DNA of 64,000 bases from Methylorubrum populi (lineage in GTDB: Bacteria > Pseudomonadota > Alphaproteobacteria > Rhizobiales > Beijerinckiaceae): positions 2,938,501-3,002,500 of the forward strand of contig NZ_AP014809.1 in NCBI RefSeq assembly GCF_002355515.1, read 5' to 3'. Positions 30,051 to 38,959 of the stretch are shown piece by piece; position 1 is the first letter of the stretch, and the number at the start of each line of letters is the position of its first letter. The position numbers and the translations under genes were made by a program. The notes under the pieces are model-generated. The model saw only the letters and a list, made by a program, of their open reading frames with translations. It did not search any database and was not told where the DNA came from.

Positions 30051-31772
30051 GTGATTCACTTCAAGAACGACGCCCCCGGGCGGCCGCGAGGCCGTGCCGC
30101 CGGGCTGGCCATGCTGATCCTGGCCACCTGCCTTGCCGTGCCCGCGCTCGCCGGCGGGGGCGACGACCACAGCCACGGACCGGCACCGGCCACCGTCGCC
30201 GCGCAGGGCACGCCCCGCGTCGCCATGCAATCCGACCTCTATCAGGTGGTCGGCACCCTCAAGGGCGACCGCCTGACGCTCCACGTCGACCGGTCCGAGG
30301 ACAACGAGCCGGTGACCGGCGCGACCGTGTCCGTGACCGTCGAGGGCGAGGCCTTGCCGGCCGCCCCGAACGCCGACGGGACCTACGCCGTCTCCTCGCC
30401 CCACCTCGCGGAGCCCGGCTCGAACGACCTCGTCGTCCAAGTCGCCGGCCCGGACGGCGAGGACCTGCTGATCGGGACCTTGGTGGTGGCCGAGCCGGCT
30501 CGCCCGGCGGCCGACGCGGGAGCGGGACACGCGCATGCCGGCCTGCCGTTCCTCACGCACCTCAAGGAGCGGTTCGGCCGGCCCGAGCCGGGTCGGGCCT
30601 GGGCGCTCGCCGTCTTCGCGGTCGGGTTGGCCGTCGGTCTAGCCCTGCGCAGCCGCCGGATGCGGCCGGCCGCCTTCGTGGCCGGCGCCGTCCTCGTCGT
30701 CGCCCTGACGGGCACCGCCTTCGCCCATGGCGGCGAGGACCACGACCACGACGCCCCCACCGCGACGCCGGGTTCGAACAACCCGCAGCGCCTGCCCGAC
30801 GGCTCGGTCTTCGTACCCAAGCCCTCGCAGCGCATCCTGGAGGTTCGCACCACGACCGCCCGGCCGAGCGAGGTCGCCGGCGCGACCCGCCTCATCGGCA
30901 AGGTCATTCCCGACCCGAACCGCGGCGGGCTGGTGCAGAGCATCGGCGGCGGCCGGGTCATCGCCCCGGAGGCCGGCATGCCCCGCCTCGGTCAGGCCGT
31001 GCGCAAGGGTGAGGTGCTCGCCCGGGTCGAGCGTCCGATCATCCAGGCCGACCAGGCCATCGTCGTCGAGAAGGTCGGCGAGATCGAGCAGCAGATCGGC
31101 CTGGCCGAGGCACGGCTGGCCCGGGCCCGGAAGCTCGTCGCCTCCGGCGCCGGCACGGCCATCTCGGTTTCCGACCTGGAGATCGAGCTTGAGGGCATGC
31201 GCCGGCGCCGTGCCGCCGTCAGCGACATCCGAACCACGCCGGAGACCCTGACGGCGCCGGCCGACGGCGTCATCGCCTCGACCCGGGTCGTCGCCGGCCA
31301 GGTCGTGCAGCCGCAGGACGTCCTGTTTCAGGTCGTCCATCCCGGCAGCCTCTGGGTCGAGGCGCTGTCCTACGAGGACGCACCGACAGGCGCGGGAGCG
31401 ACGGCGCTGACCGTCGACGGCGCCACCCTGAGGCTGGAGCACAAGGGCGTCAGCCGCGCCCTGCAACAGCAGGCGACCGTTCTCCAGTTCGCGGTGGTCG
31501 ATCCGCCCGGCAACCTGCGGGTGGGGCAGCCGGTGACGGTGCTAGCCGCGACCGGGACCAGCGCGACCGGCATCGTCCTACCGCGCAACGCCGTCGTGCG
31601 CGGGACCGGCGGGGAGGCCATGGTCTGGCGCCACGCCGCGCCCGAGCGGTTCGAGCCGCGCCAGGTCCGGGTCGAGCCGGTCGACGCCAACCGCGTCGTG
31701 GTGCGGGCCGGCGTGAAGGAGGGCGAGCGCGTCGTCGTGCGCGGCGCCGACTTGATCAACCAGATCCGGTGA
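30051..31772 (+). CDS. RND efflux membrane-fusion protein (CzcB/CusB-like) with extra N-terminal module
   Basis: Periplasmic adaptor of a heavy-metal RND pump, 573 residues. A signal peptide and a His stretch (GGGDDHSHG) come first, then a beta-sandwich module (YQVVGTLKGDRLTLHVDRSE ... DLLIGTLVVAEP), then two membrane helices (~185-205 and ~210-230) separated by RSRRMRP, and a second His motif (HGGEDHDHD). Only after residue ~245 comes the typical adaptor: barrel/lipoyl (GKVIPDPNRGGLVQSIGGG), coiled-coil (QIGLAEARLARARKLV) and membrane-proximal domains. This N-terminal extension is longer than in CzcB. The stop overlaps a GTG near the next start. Confidence 0.85.
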   Translation: MIHFKNDAPGRPRGRAAGLAMLILATCLAVPALAGGGDDHSHGPAPATVAAQGTPRVAMQSDLYQVVGTLKGDRLTLHVDRSEDNEPVTGATVSVTVEGEALPAAPNADGTYAVSSPHLAEPGSNDLVVQVAGPDGEDLLIGTLVVAEPARPAADAGAGHAHAGLPFLTHLKERFGRPEPGRAWALAVFAVGLAVGLALRSRRMRPAAFVAGAVLVVALTGTAFAHGGEDHDHDAPTATPGSNNPQRLPDGSVFVPKPSQRILEVRTTTARPSEVAGATRLIGKVIPDPNRGGLVQSIGGGRVIAPEAGMPRLGQAVRKGEVLARVERPIIQADQAIVVEKVGEIEQQIGLAEARLARARKLVASGAGTAISVSDLEIELEGMRRRRAAVSDIRTTPETLTAPADGVIASTRVVAGQVVQPQDVLFQVVHPGSLWVEALSYEDAPTGAGATALTVDGATLRLEHKGVSRALQQQATVLQFAVVDPPGNLRVGQPVTVLAATGTSATGIVLPRNAVVRGTGGEAMVWRHAAPERFEPRQVRVEPVDANRVVVRAGVKEGERVVVRGADLINQIR

Positions 31773-31780
31773 GGCGAACC

Positions 31781-34700
31781 ATGTTCGGCACCCTCGTCCG
31801 CGCCAGCCTGCGCAACCGGCTCTTCGTCCTCGCCGCCGCCGTGCTCCTCGTCGCCTACGGCGCCTTCGTGCTGCCGCGGCTGCCCGTCGACGTCCTGCCC
31901 GACCTCAACCGGCCGATGGTCACCCTCATGACCGAGGCCGAAGGCTTGGCGCCCCCGGAGGTCGAGCAGACCGTCACCTATCCCATCGAAGCCGCCATGA
32001 ACGGCATGCCGGGGGTGACCCGCGTCCGTTCGGTCTCCGGCGTCGGCCTGTCCATCGTCTACGTCGAGTTCGACTGGTCGACCGACGTGTACCGCAGCCG
32101 GCAGTTGGTAGCCGAGAAGCTCGCCGTCGTGCGCGAGACCCTCCCGCGCGGCGCGGTCCCCCACATGGGGCCGGTCACCTCGATCATGGGCGAGATCCTC
32201 CTGGTGGCCCTCACATCGGAGACGCTGCCGTCGATGGAGGTGCGCGAGCTCGCCGACTTCGTCATCCGGCCGCAACTCCTCAGCCTGTCCGGCGTCGCCC
32301 AGGTCATCCCCATCGGCGGCGAGGTCCGGCAGTACCGGGTCAGCCCGAACCCGGCCTCGATGCAGGCCCTCGACGTAACCCCGGAGCAGGTCGAGGCCGC
32401 GGTCTCCCGCTTCGGCACCAATTCCGGCGGGGGCTTCGTCGACCTTCACGGACGCGAGTATCTCATCCGCAACGTCGGCCTGACCAAGCGCCTCGACGAC
32501 CTGCGCGGCACCGTGGTGACCTACCGCGACGGCCAGCCGGTCCTCCTGCGCCAGGTCGCCGACGTCGCCTTCGCCCCAGCGGTCAAGCGCGGCGACGCCG
32601 GCTACAACGGTCGACCCGCCGTCATCGTCTCCATCCAGAAGCAACCCGGCGCCGACACCGTCGACCTGACGCGGCGCATCGAGGCGACGCTTGTTTCCAT
32701 CCAGAAGTCGCTGCCGGCAGGCGCGAAGGCCGACAACATCCAATTCCGTCAGGCGACCTTCATCGAGACCTCCATCGGCAACGTGAGGCGGGTGCTGCTG
32801 GAGGCCGCCGCCGTCGTCGCCGGGGTGCTGGTCCTGTTCCTGATGAACGTCCGGGCGACCCTGATATCGCTCACGGCGATCCCGGTTTCGGTGCTCGTCA
32901 CGGTCGTCGTCTTCCAGGCACTAGGCCTGACGGTGAACACCATGACGCTCGGGGGTCTGGCCATCGCCATCGGCGAGCTCGTCGACGACGCAGTGGTCGA
33001 TGTCGAGAACATCATCCGGCGGCTGCGCGAGAACCGGGAGCGGCCCGAGCCCCGGCCGGTGCTTGAGGTGGTCGCGGCGGCGAGCCAGGAGGTGCGCTCG
33101 GGCATCGTCTATGCGACCCTGATCGTCTGCCTCGTCTTCGTGCCACTCTTCGCGCTGTCGGGCATCGAGGGCCGCCTCTTCGCCCCGCTCGGCATCGCCT
33201 ACATCGTCTCGATCCTGGCGAGCCTCGTCGTCTCGGTCACCCTGACGCCGGTCCTGGCCTCCTACCTGCTTAGCCAGGACGGCGGCGGGCACCATGACGA
33301 CACCTGGCTGGTCCGGCTGCTCAAGCGCGGCAACGCCGCCCTCCTGGGATGGGCTTTCCGACATCGCTGGCTTGTGGTCGGGGTCACCGGCGCGGCGGTC
33401 GTCGTCGCGGGCGTGGCGGCCACCAACCTGCCGCGGGCGTTCCTGCCGCCCTTCAACGAGGGCAGCCTCGCGCTCGGCCTCGCCTACAACCCCGGCATCT
33501 CGCTCGCCGAGAGCCACCGCCTCGGCCTCGTCGCCGAACGCCTCATCCGCGAGGTGCCCGAGGTGACCTCGGTCGGACGCCGCACCGGCCGGGCCGAGAT
33601 GGACGAGCATGCCGAGGGCGTCCACTCGTCCGAGATCGACGTCGACCTGAAGCCCGGCCGGCCGAAGGAGGCCATCCTCGCCGACCTCCGCGAGCGCCTC
33701 GGCGTGCTGCCGGCGGTGCTGAACGTCGGCCAGCCGATCTCGCACCGGCTCGACCACATGCTGTCCGGCATCCGGGCCGAGGTCGCGGTCAAGATATACG
33801 GAGACGACCTCGACACCCTGCGGAGCCTTGCCGAGGACCTGCGCGACCGGCTCGCGAAGATCCCGGGCATGGCGGACCTCCAGGTCGAGAAGCAGGTGCG
33901 CATCCCGCAGCTCCGGGTCGACGTCGACCACGAACGGGCGGCCCTCTACGGCCTGACCCCGGCGGGGGTGACCGACGCCCTGGCGACGCTGAGCAACGGG
34001 CGCACCGTCTCGCAGATCGTCGAGGGCAATCGCCGCTTCGACGTGGTCATCCGGCTCGGGGACGAGGACCGCTCGACCACGGGCTTAAGCGACCTGCTCA
34101 TCGCCTCGCCGGCCGGGCGCATCCCGCTACGCCGGGTCGCCGAGGTCTCGGAGACCGACGGGCCGAACCAGGTCATGCGCGAGAACGCCCAGCGGCGGAT
34201 CGCGGTCTTCGGCAACACCGACAAGCGGCGCGACCTCGCCGCCGTGGTCGCCGACGTGCGGCGCGCCATCGACGAGACCCGCTGGCCGCCGGGCTATCGG
34301 GCCGGCCTGGAGGGCTCGTTCCAGGCGCAGGAGGAGGCCGCGACCCGCATCGGCCTGCTCTCGCTGGTGGCGCTCGCGCTGATCCTCACCGTTCTCTACG
34401 GCCGCTACCGCTCGCTCGCGCTCGCCGGCATCATCATGGCCAGCATCCCGCTCGCCCTGGTGGGTTCGGTGGCGGCCCTGTGGCTTGCCGAGCAGCCGCT
34501 CTCGGTCGCCTCGATGGTCGGCTTCGTGACGCTGGCCGGCATCACCGCCCGCAACGGCATCCTCAAGATCTCGCATTACCTCAACCTCGCCATCCACGAG
34601 GGCGAGGCGTTCGGGCCGGCGCTGGTCGTGCGCGGGTCGCTGGAGCGGCTGACGCCGGTGCTGATGACCGCGCTCTCGGCCGGGCTCGCCCTGCTGCCGC

Positions 34701-34894
34701 TGGTGCTCGGCGCCGGCGAGCCGGGTCGAGAGATCCTGCACCCCGTCGCGGTGACCATCCTGGGCGGCCTCGTCAGCGCCACGCTGCTCGACGCCGTCCT
34801 GACCCCGATCCTGTTCCTCGCCTTCGGTCGGCGCGCCCTTGAGCGGCTCCGGGCGGGACAGGTGGGCGGGCTCAAGCCCGCCGAACTCTACTGA
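31781..34894 (+). CDS. heavy-metal RND efflux pump inner-membrane protein (CzcA/CusA-like)
   Basis: Proton-driven tripartite efflux permease of 1037 residues. ATG at 31781 with GTGAGG upstream. It shows the RND layout: LPRLPVDVLPDLNRPMVTLM, transmembrane helices around 335-490 with GELVDDAVVDVENIIRRLRE in TM4 (proton relay acids), a second periplasmic loop (PFNEGSLALGLAYNPG, GQPISHRLDHMLSGIRAEVA), and a final helix set with VGFVTLAGITARNGILKISHY. HME-subfamily features (NPGISLAES, RAEVAVKIYG) point to a metal ion; the His-rich neighbours suggest Zn/Co/Cd/Ni or Cu. Confidence 0.93.
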   Translation: MFGTLVRASLRNRLFVLAAAVLLVAYGAFVLPRLPVDVLPDLNRPMVTLMTEAEGLAPPEVEQTVTYPIEAAMNGMPGVTRVRSVSGVGLSIVYVEFDWSTDVYRSRQLVAEKLAVVRETLPRGAVPHMGPVTSIMGEILLVALTSETLPSMEVRELADFVIRPQLLSLSGVAQVIPIGGEVRQYRVSPNPASMQALDVTPEQVEAAVSRFGTNSGGGFVDLHGREYLIRNVGLTKRLDDLRGTVVTYRDGQPVLLRQVADVAFAPAVKRGDAGYNGRPAVIVSIQKQPGADTVDLTRRIEATLVSIQKSLPAGAKADNIQFRQATFIETSIGNVRRVLLEAAAVVAGVLVLFLMNVRATLISLTAIPVSVLVTVVVFQALGLTVNTMTLGGLAIAIGELVDDAVVDVENIIRRLRENRERPEPRPVLEVVAAASQEVRSGIVYATLIVCLVFVPLFALSGIEGRLFAPLGIAYIVSILASLVVSVTLTPVLASYLLSQDGGGHHDDTWLVRLLKRGNAALLGWAFRHRWLVVGVTGAAVVVAGVAATNLPRAFLPPFNEGSLALGLAYNPGISLAESHRLGLVAERLIREVPEVTSVGRRTGRAEMDEHAEGVHSSEIDVDLKPGRPKEAILADLRERLGVLPAVLNVGQPISHRLDHMLSGIRAEVAVKIYGDDLDTLRSLAEDLRDRLAKIPGMADLQVEKQVRIPQLRVDVDHERAALYGLTPAGVTDALATLSNGRTVSQIVEGNRRFDVVIRLGDEDRSTTGLSDLLIASPAGRIPLRRVAEVSETDGPNQVMRENAQRRIAVFGNTDKRRDLAAVVADVRRAIDETRWPPGYRAGLEGSFQAQEEAATRIGLLSLVALALILTVLYGRYRSLALAGIIMASIPLALVGSVAALWLAEQPLSVASMVGFVTLAGITARNGILKISHYLNLAIHEGEAFGPALVVRGSLERLTPVLMTALSAGLALLPLVLGAGEPGREILHPVAVTILGGLVSATLLDAVLTPILFLAFGRRALERLRAGQVGGLKPAELY

Positions 34895-34910
34895 CCCCGA
34901 AGGAGACACC

Positions 34911-35288
34911 ATGAAGCCCAGCATCCTCGCGCTCGCCCTCGTCCTGGCGCTGCCGGTCGCCGCCAACGCGCAAGGGCATTCTCACAAGGGCCCGAACGGC
35001 GGCGAGCTCGTCGACGTCGCGGGCGGCCACGCCGAGTTCGTCGACACCCCGACCGAGATCGCGCTCCACCTCAGCGACGAGGACGGCAAGCCGGTTTCGG
35101 CAAAGGGGGCGACCGGCAAGGCCACCATCCTGTCGGGCGGCAAGACCGAGACGGTCGACCTCGCCCCGGCGGGCGGGGCCAAGCTCGCCGGCGCGCTGAC
35201 GAAGCCGCTCGCATCGGGCGACAAGGTGGTGGTCTCGGCACGTACCGCGGACGGGCGCAAGATCCAGGTGCGTCACGTTGAGCGCTGA
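34911..35288 (+). CDS. small periplasmic protein of the RND operon
   Basis: Protein of 125 residues, ATG after AAGGAG, 16 bp behind the pump gene. A signal peptide (MKPSILALALVLALPVAANA) is followed by a His motif (QGHSHKGPNGG) and a single beta-rich domain (HAEFVDTPTEIALHLSDEDG ... TADGRKIQVRHVE). The domain resembles the N-terminal module of the adaptor gene upstream, so it may be a metallochaperone-like accessory to the pump. Confidence 0.75.
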   Translation: MKPSILALALVLALPVAANAQGHSHKGPNGGELVDVAGGHAEFVDTPTEIALHLSDEDGKPVSAKGATGKATILSGGKTETVDLAPAGGAKLAGALTKPLASGDKVVVSARTADGRKIQVRHVER

Positions 35289-35327
35289 ACTACCGGCGCA
35301 CGCATCCAGGCGATCAGAGGGCCGGCC

Positions 35328-35537
35328 ATGAAAAAGGACGACCCCTGCATCGGGGTCTGCCAATGGGACGGACGAACCGGCTGGTGCCTGGGCTGCGGGC
35401 GCACCGTCCCCGAGATCCGCGCGTGGAGGAAGATGACGCCCTACCGGCGCACTGCCCTCGCGCGCGATCTTCCCCGTCGGATCGCGCAGCTGTCCGACAC
35501 ACGGGAACAGGCCCGATCCGACCTCGGGGACGCTTGA
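35328..35537 (+). CDS. DUF1289 small Cys-rich protein
   Basis: Protein of 69 residues with the DUF1289 signature DPCIGVCQWDGRTGWCLGCGRT followed by EIRAWRKMTPYRR: four Cys in a CxxxC...CxGCGRT pattern likely to bind a metal or Fe-S ion. It lies 39 bp after the preceding gene. Function unknown; members often sit as tag-alongs in unrelated operons. Confidence 0.88.
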   Translation: MKKDDPCIGVCQWDGRTGWCLGCGRTVPEIRAWRKMTPYRRTALARDLPRRIAQLSDTREQARSDLGDA

Positions 35538-35642
35538 CAGGGAGCGTGCCGGCGGGATGTATGGACCCATCGGGGAGCGATCCCCCGACGAGGCTTCGGC
35601 TGAAGAATCGCGTCCCGACTGCATTCGATGCAAGGACGCGTC

Positions 35643-36473
35643 ATGCCCGTGCCCAACACCATTACCGTCGAAAAACTCGCGCGCCTGATCGGCACCCCCG
35701 GCTGCCCGGCCGTCGTCGACGTGCGCACCTACGGGGAATTCCTCGTCGACCAGCGCCACGTGCCCGGCTCCATGCCACGGTCGGCGGAGAAGGTCGCCGA
35801 GTGGGCCCCGGCCCTGCGCGGCAGGTCCGTCGTGGTCGTCTGCGAGGACGGCCGTCGCAACAGCCATGGGGTCGCCGCCTGGCTGCGCAGCGCCGGCGTC
35901 GAGGCCGAGGCCCTCCAGGGCGGCATCGCGGACTGGGCGGCCGCCGAACTGCCCATGGTGCAAGCCCGCAAGATCCCCAACCGAGACGAGCAGGGCCGAA
36001 CCGTCTGGGTCACGCGGGCCCGGCCCAAGGTCGACCGCATCGCCTGCCCCTGGCTTATACGCCGCTTCGTCGATCCGGAGGCGGTGTTCCTGTTCGTGCC
36101 GCCCGGCGAGGTCACCGGCGTCGCCGAGAGGTTCGAGGCGGCGCCCTTCGACATCGACGACCCGAGCACCTTCTGGAGCCACCGAGGCGAGCTCTGCACC
36201 TTCGACGTCATGGTACGGGAACTCGGCCTCGCGACGCCGCCACTCCTGCATCTCGCGACCCTGGTGCGCGGGGCCGACACCGGTCGGCCGGATCTCGCCC
36301 CGGAAGCGGCAGGATTGCTCGCGGCCTCGCTGGGGCTCTCGCGCATCTACGGGGACGACCTCGCGCAACTCGACGCCGGCATGGTCCTCTACGACGCCTT
36401 CTATCGCTGGTGCCGGGACGCAACGGGTGAGCGCCATTCCTGGGACGGCGACCGCACCAAGGGGAAGGCGTGA
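35643..36473 (+). CDS. rhodanese domain fused to ChrB-type chromate-resistance domain
   Basis: Protein of 276 residues. Residues ~1-105 are a rhodanese-like domain (AVVDVRTYGEFLVDQRHVPG; active loop CEDGRRNS with Cys kept). Residues ~120-276 match the C-terminal ChrB domain: ARPKVDRIACPWLIRRFVDPEAVFLFVP, FDIDDPSTFWSHRGELCTFD. ChrB proteins sense or help detoxify chromate together with ChrA. The ATG at 35643 has AAGGAC upstream. It is followed, 2 bp after the stop, by the chrA-type gene, so the two are one unit. Confidence 0.85.
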   Translation: MPVPNTITVEKLARLIGTPGCPAVVDVRTYGEFLVDQRHVPGSMPRSAEKVAEWAPALRGRSVVVVCEDGRRNSHGVAAWLRSAGVEAEALQGGIADWAAAELPMVQARKIPNRDEQGRTVWVTRARPKVDRIACPWLIRRFVDPEAVFLFVPPGEVTGVAERFEAAPFDIDDPSTFWSHRGELCTFDVMVRELGLATPPLLHLATLVRGADTGRPDLAPEAAGLLAASLGLSRIYGDDLAQLDAGMVLYDAFYRWCRDATGERHSWDGDRTKGKA

Positions 36474-36475
36474 CC

Positions 36476-37885
36476 ATGGCCGCGACCGCAGGCATCCAGA
36501 CGGCGCCGGCTCCCGGTGCGGCCGCCCCGGGAGCGCCGCCGCCCGTGACCCTGGCCGAGGCCGTACCGGTCTGGACGCGCATCGCTGCGCTCTCCTTCGG
36601 CGGCCCGGCCGGGCAGATCGCGGTCATGCACCGCGTCCTCGTCGAGGAGAAGCGCTGGATCTCCGAGAACCGCTTCCTGCACGCCCTGAACTTCTGCACC
36701 CTGCTGCCGGGGCCGGAGGCGCAGCAGCTCGCCACCTACGTGGGCTGGCTGATGCACGGCACCCGCGGGGGTCTCGTCGCGGGCGGGCTGTTCGTCCTGC
36801 CGGGCGTCGCCGCCATCATGGGCTTGAGCTGGGTCTACGCGCTCTACGGCAACGTCGGCCTCGTCGCCGGCCTGTTCTTCGGGCTGAAGGCGGCGGTGCT
36901 CGCCATCGTGCTCCAGGCGGTGATCCGCATCGGCAAGCGGGCGCTCAAGGGCCCCGTCATGGTCGGGCTCGCGGCGGTCGCGTTCGTGGGCATCTTCTTC
37001 CTCGACGTGCCCTTCCCGGTGATCGTGCTGACGGCCGGCGTGATCGGCTACCTCGGCGGCCGGGCCGGGCTGCCGCAGTTCAAGGCAGGCGGCCACGGCG
37101 GCGCTGGTAAGGTCGTGGACGGTCCGTTCCTGCTCGACGACCACGAACTCCCTCGGGAACGGGCGGCAGCCGGGCACACACTGCGGATGCTGCTCGTCTG
37201 GGGCGCCATCTGGCTGGTGCCGGTCGCCGCAATCCTCCTCGTCGCCGGGCCTGACGACGTCTTCGCCCAGGTCGCGGTGTTCTTCTCGAAAATGGCGATG
37301 GTGACCTTCGGCGGCGCCTACGCGGTGCTGTCCTACGTCGCCCAGCAGGCGGTGGAGCACTACGGCTGGCTCCGGCCTGGCGAGATGCTGGACGGCCTCG
37401 GCATGGCCGAGACGACGCCTGGTCCGCTCATCATGGTCACGCAGTTCGTAGGATTCCTGGCGGCCTACCGCGCGCCGGGCTCGATGCACCCCTTGCTGGC
37501 GGGGACCCTGGGGGGTCTGCTCACCACCTGGGTCACCTTCGCGCCGTGCTTCCTCTGGATCTTCGTCGGCGCGCCGTACGTCGAGCGCCTGCGCGGCAAC
37601 CGGGCGCTCGCCGGCGCCCTGTCGGCCATCACCGCCGCTGTGGTGGGGGTGATCCTGAACCTCGCCGTCTGGTTCGCCCTGCACACCATCTTCGCCGAGA
37701 CGCGGCCGTTCTCGGCTGGGCCGCTCCGGTTCGACGTGCCCATTCCGGCGAGCCTCAGTCCTTGGGCGCTCACCCTGGCTGCCGCGGCGGTGCTGGCGGT
37801 GTTCCGGTTCAAGGTCGGCATGGTCCCGACGCTGGCAGCTTGCGCCGCCGCCGGCGTCGTCCTCCACTTCGCGGGGCTGGTGTGA
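36476..37885 (+). CDS. chrA: chromate transporter, CHR family, two-domain
   Basis: Inner-membrane chromate efflux protein of 469 residues. Two homologous halves each carry the CHR motifs: SFGGPAGQIAVMHRVLVEEK with LNFCTLLPGPEAQQLATYVG in the first, TFGGAYAVLSYVAQQAVEHY with TTPGPLIMVTQFVGF in the second. About ten hydrophobic helices. The ATG at 36476 has GGGGAAGG upstream and lies 2 bp after the ChrB stop; a GTG at 36470 is an alternative. The stop overlaps the next gene's GTG by 4 bp. Confidence 0.92.
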   Translation: MAATAGIQTAPAPGAAAPGAPPPVTLAEAVPVWTRIAALSFGGPAGQIAVMHRVLVEEKRWISENRFLHALNFCTLLPGPEAQQLATYVGWLMHGTRGGLVAGGLFVLPGVAAIMGLSWVYALYGNVGLVAGLFFGLKAAVLAIVLQAVIRIGKRALKGPVMVGLAAVAFVGIFFLDVPFPVIVLTAGVIGYLGGRAGLPQFKAGGHGGAGKVVDGPFLLDDHELPRERAAAGHTLRMLLVWGAIWLVPVAAILLVAGPDDVFAQVAVFFSKMAMVTFGGAYAVLSYVAQQAVEHYGWLRPGEMLDGLGMAETTPGPLIMVTQFVGFLAAYRAPGSMHPLLAGTLGGLLTTWVTFAPCFLWIFVGAPYVERLRGNRALAGALSAITAAVVGVILNLAVWFALHTIFAETRPFSAGPLRFDVPIPASLSPWALTLAAAAVLAVFRFKVGMVPTLAACAAAGVVLHFAGLV

Positions 37886-38529
37886 TCAGGCCGAAGCCAG
37901 TTCTCGCGCTGTTGGCGCTGCTGACTTACCTCGGCTCGACAGCGGCCTGGGCGGGCGCCATCGGCTATGCCGACGCCCCGCTCGGCACCATCCCCGTGGA
38001 GTTCGAGGCGGGACAGACTGGTCCGGGGGAGCCCGGCCGCTGGGAAGTCGTCTCCGACGCGGAGGCGGCCGGCGGGCGGGCCGTTGCCCAGTCGAGCCAG
38101 GATAGGACCGACGGGCGCTTCCCGCTCCTGATCCGTCGAGCGGCGGCCCCGGCGGACGTGGCGGTCTGGACGCGGATCAAGCCGGTGGCGGGCGAGGTCG
38201 ATCAAGCCGGAGGTCTCGCGATCCGGCTGCGCGACCCGGACAACTACTACCTCGTCCGCGCGAACGCCCTTGAGGGCAACGTGCGCTTCTACAAGGTCGT
38301 CGGCGGCCAGCGCGAGCAGTTGGCCGGTGCCGACCTACCGGTGAGCGCCGGCACTTGGCATGCGCTCCGGCTGGAGGCGCGGGGGGACCGGTTCACGGTC
38401 TCGTTCGACGGCCGGGAGCTCTTCACGGCGACCGATGCCGCGATCACGGCCCCCGGCAAGGTCGCGCTCTGGACCAAGGCCGACAGCGTCACGCGCTTCG
38501 ACGCCTTGAACGTGGAGCCGCCGCCATGA
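37882..38529 (+). CDS. secreted jelly-roll (3-keto-disaccharide hydrolase/LamG-like) domain protein
   Basis: Protein of 215 residues from a GTG overlapping the chrA stop (GTGA). A signal peptide (RPKPVLALLALLTYLGSTAAWA) is followed by a concanavalin-like beta sandwich: DVAVWTRIKPVAGEVDQAGG, LAIRLRDPDNYYLVRANALE, WHALRLEARGDRFTVSFDG, GKVALWTKADSVTRFDAL. This matches the DUF1080/LamG type. Its position in a chromate operon is typical of this gene set in methylobacteria-like genomes, but a role is unknown. Confidence 0.75.
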   Translation: MIRPKPVLALLALLTYLGSTAAWAGAIGYADAPLGTIPVEFEAGQTGPGEPGRWEVVSDAEAAGGRAVAQSSQDRTDGRFPLLIRRAAAPADVAVWTRIKPVAGEVDQAGGLAIRLRDPDNYYLVRANALEGNVRFYKVVGGQREQLAGADLPVSAGTWHALRLEARGDRFTVSFDGRELFTATDAAITAPGKVALWTKADSVTRFDALNVEPPP

Positions 38530-38918
38530 CCATCGCCTCAATCCGCGCCAGGCGCGGCGCAATCCCGGTCTGTCTCGCGATGTCCATCGGACTATCGATC
38601 ATGGGGGGCGTGGAGGCCGGCGAGCCGTTCCGCCGTCTCACCGGCGCCGAGATCACGGCCCGGCTCACGGGCAAGGAACTCACGGACGAGGTCCACTGGG
38701 CCTACGTGTTCGGGAAGGCCGGGCGCCTGACCTCGGTCTCCCTCGGCACCCGCGGCACGGGCACTTGGCACGTCCGTGACGACGAGCTTTGCCTCGACGG
38801 CGGCCCCGACGGGCGTCGCTGCCTTCAGGTCTGGAGCTCGGGCCAGCGCGTCGAGCTTCGGCGCGAGGGCGGCCTGCCCGACGAGGGCATCCTCCAGACG
38901 CCGCAAGCGCGCAGGTAG
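38526..38918 (+). CDS. small periplasmic hypothetical protein of the chromate operon
   Basis: Protein of 130 residues with a 4-bp overlap (ATGA) with the preceding gene. An N-terminal hydrophobic export signal (IPVCLAMSIGLSIMGGVEAG) precedes a compact beta domain with two Cys (ELCLDGGPDGRRCLQVW), which could form a disulfide, and GTRGTGTWHVRDDELC. It resembles short periplasmic proteins with a LTGAEI-RLTGKE-W-GTW pattern. No known function. Confidence 0.7.
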   Translation: MTIASIRARRGAIPVCLAMSIGLSIMGGVEAGEPFRRLTGAEITARLTGKELTDEVHWAYVFGKAGRLTSVSLGTRGTGTWHVRDDELCLDGGPDGRRCLQVWSSGQRVELRREGGLPDEGILQTPQARR

Positions 38919-38959
38919 CGGCACCATCATCCCGGGCCTCGGGCCCAACGGAGACGACC

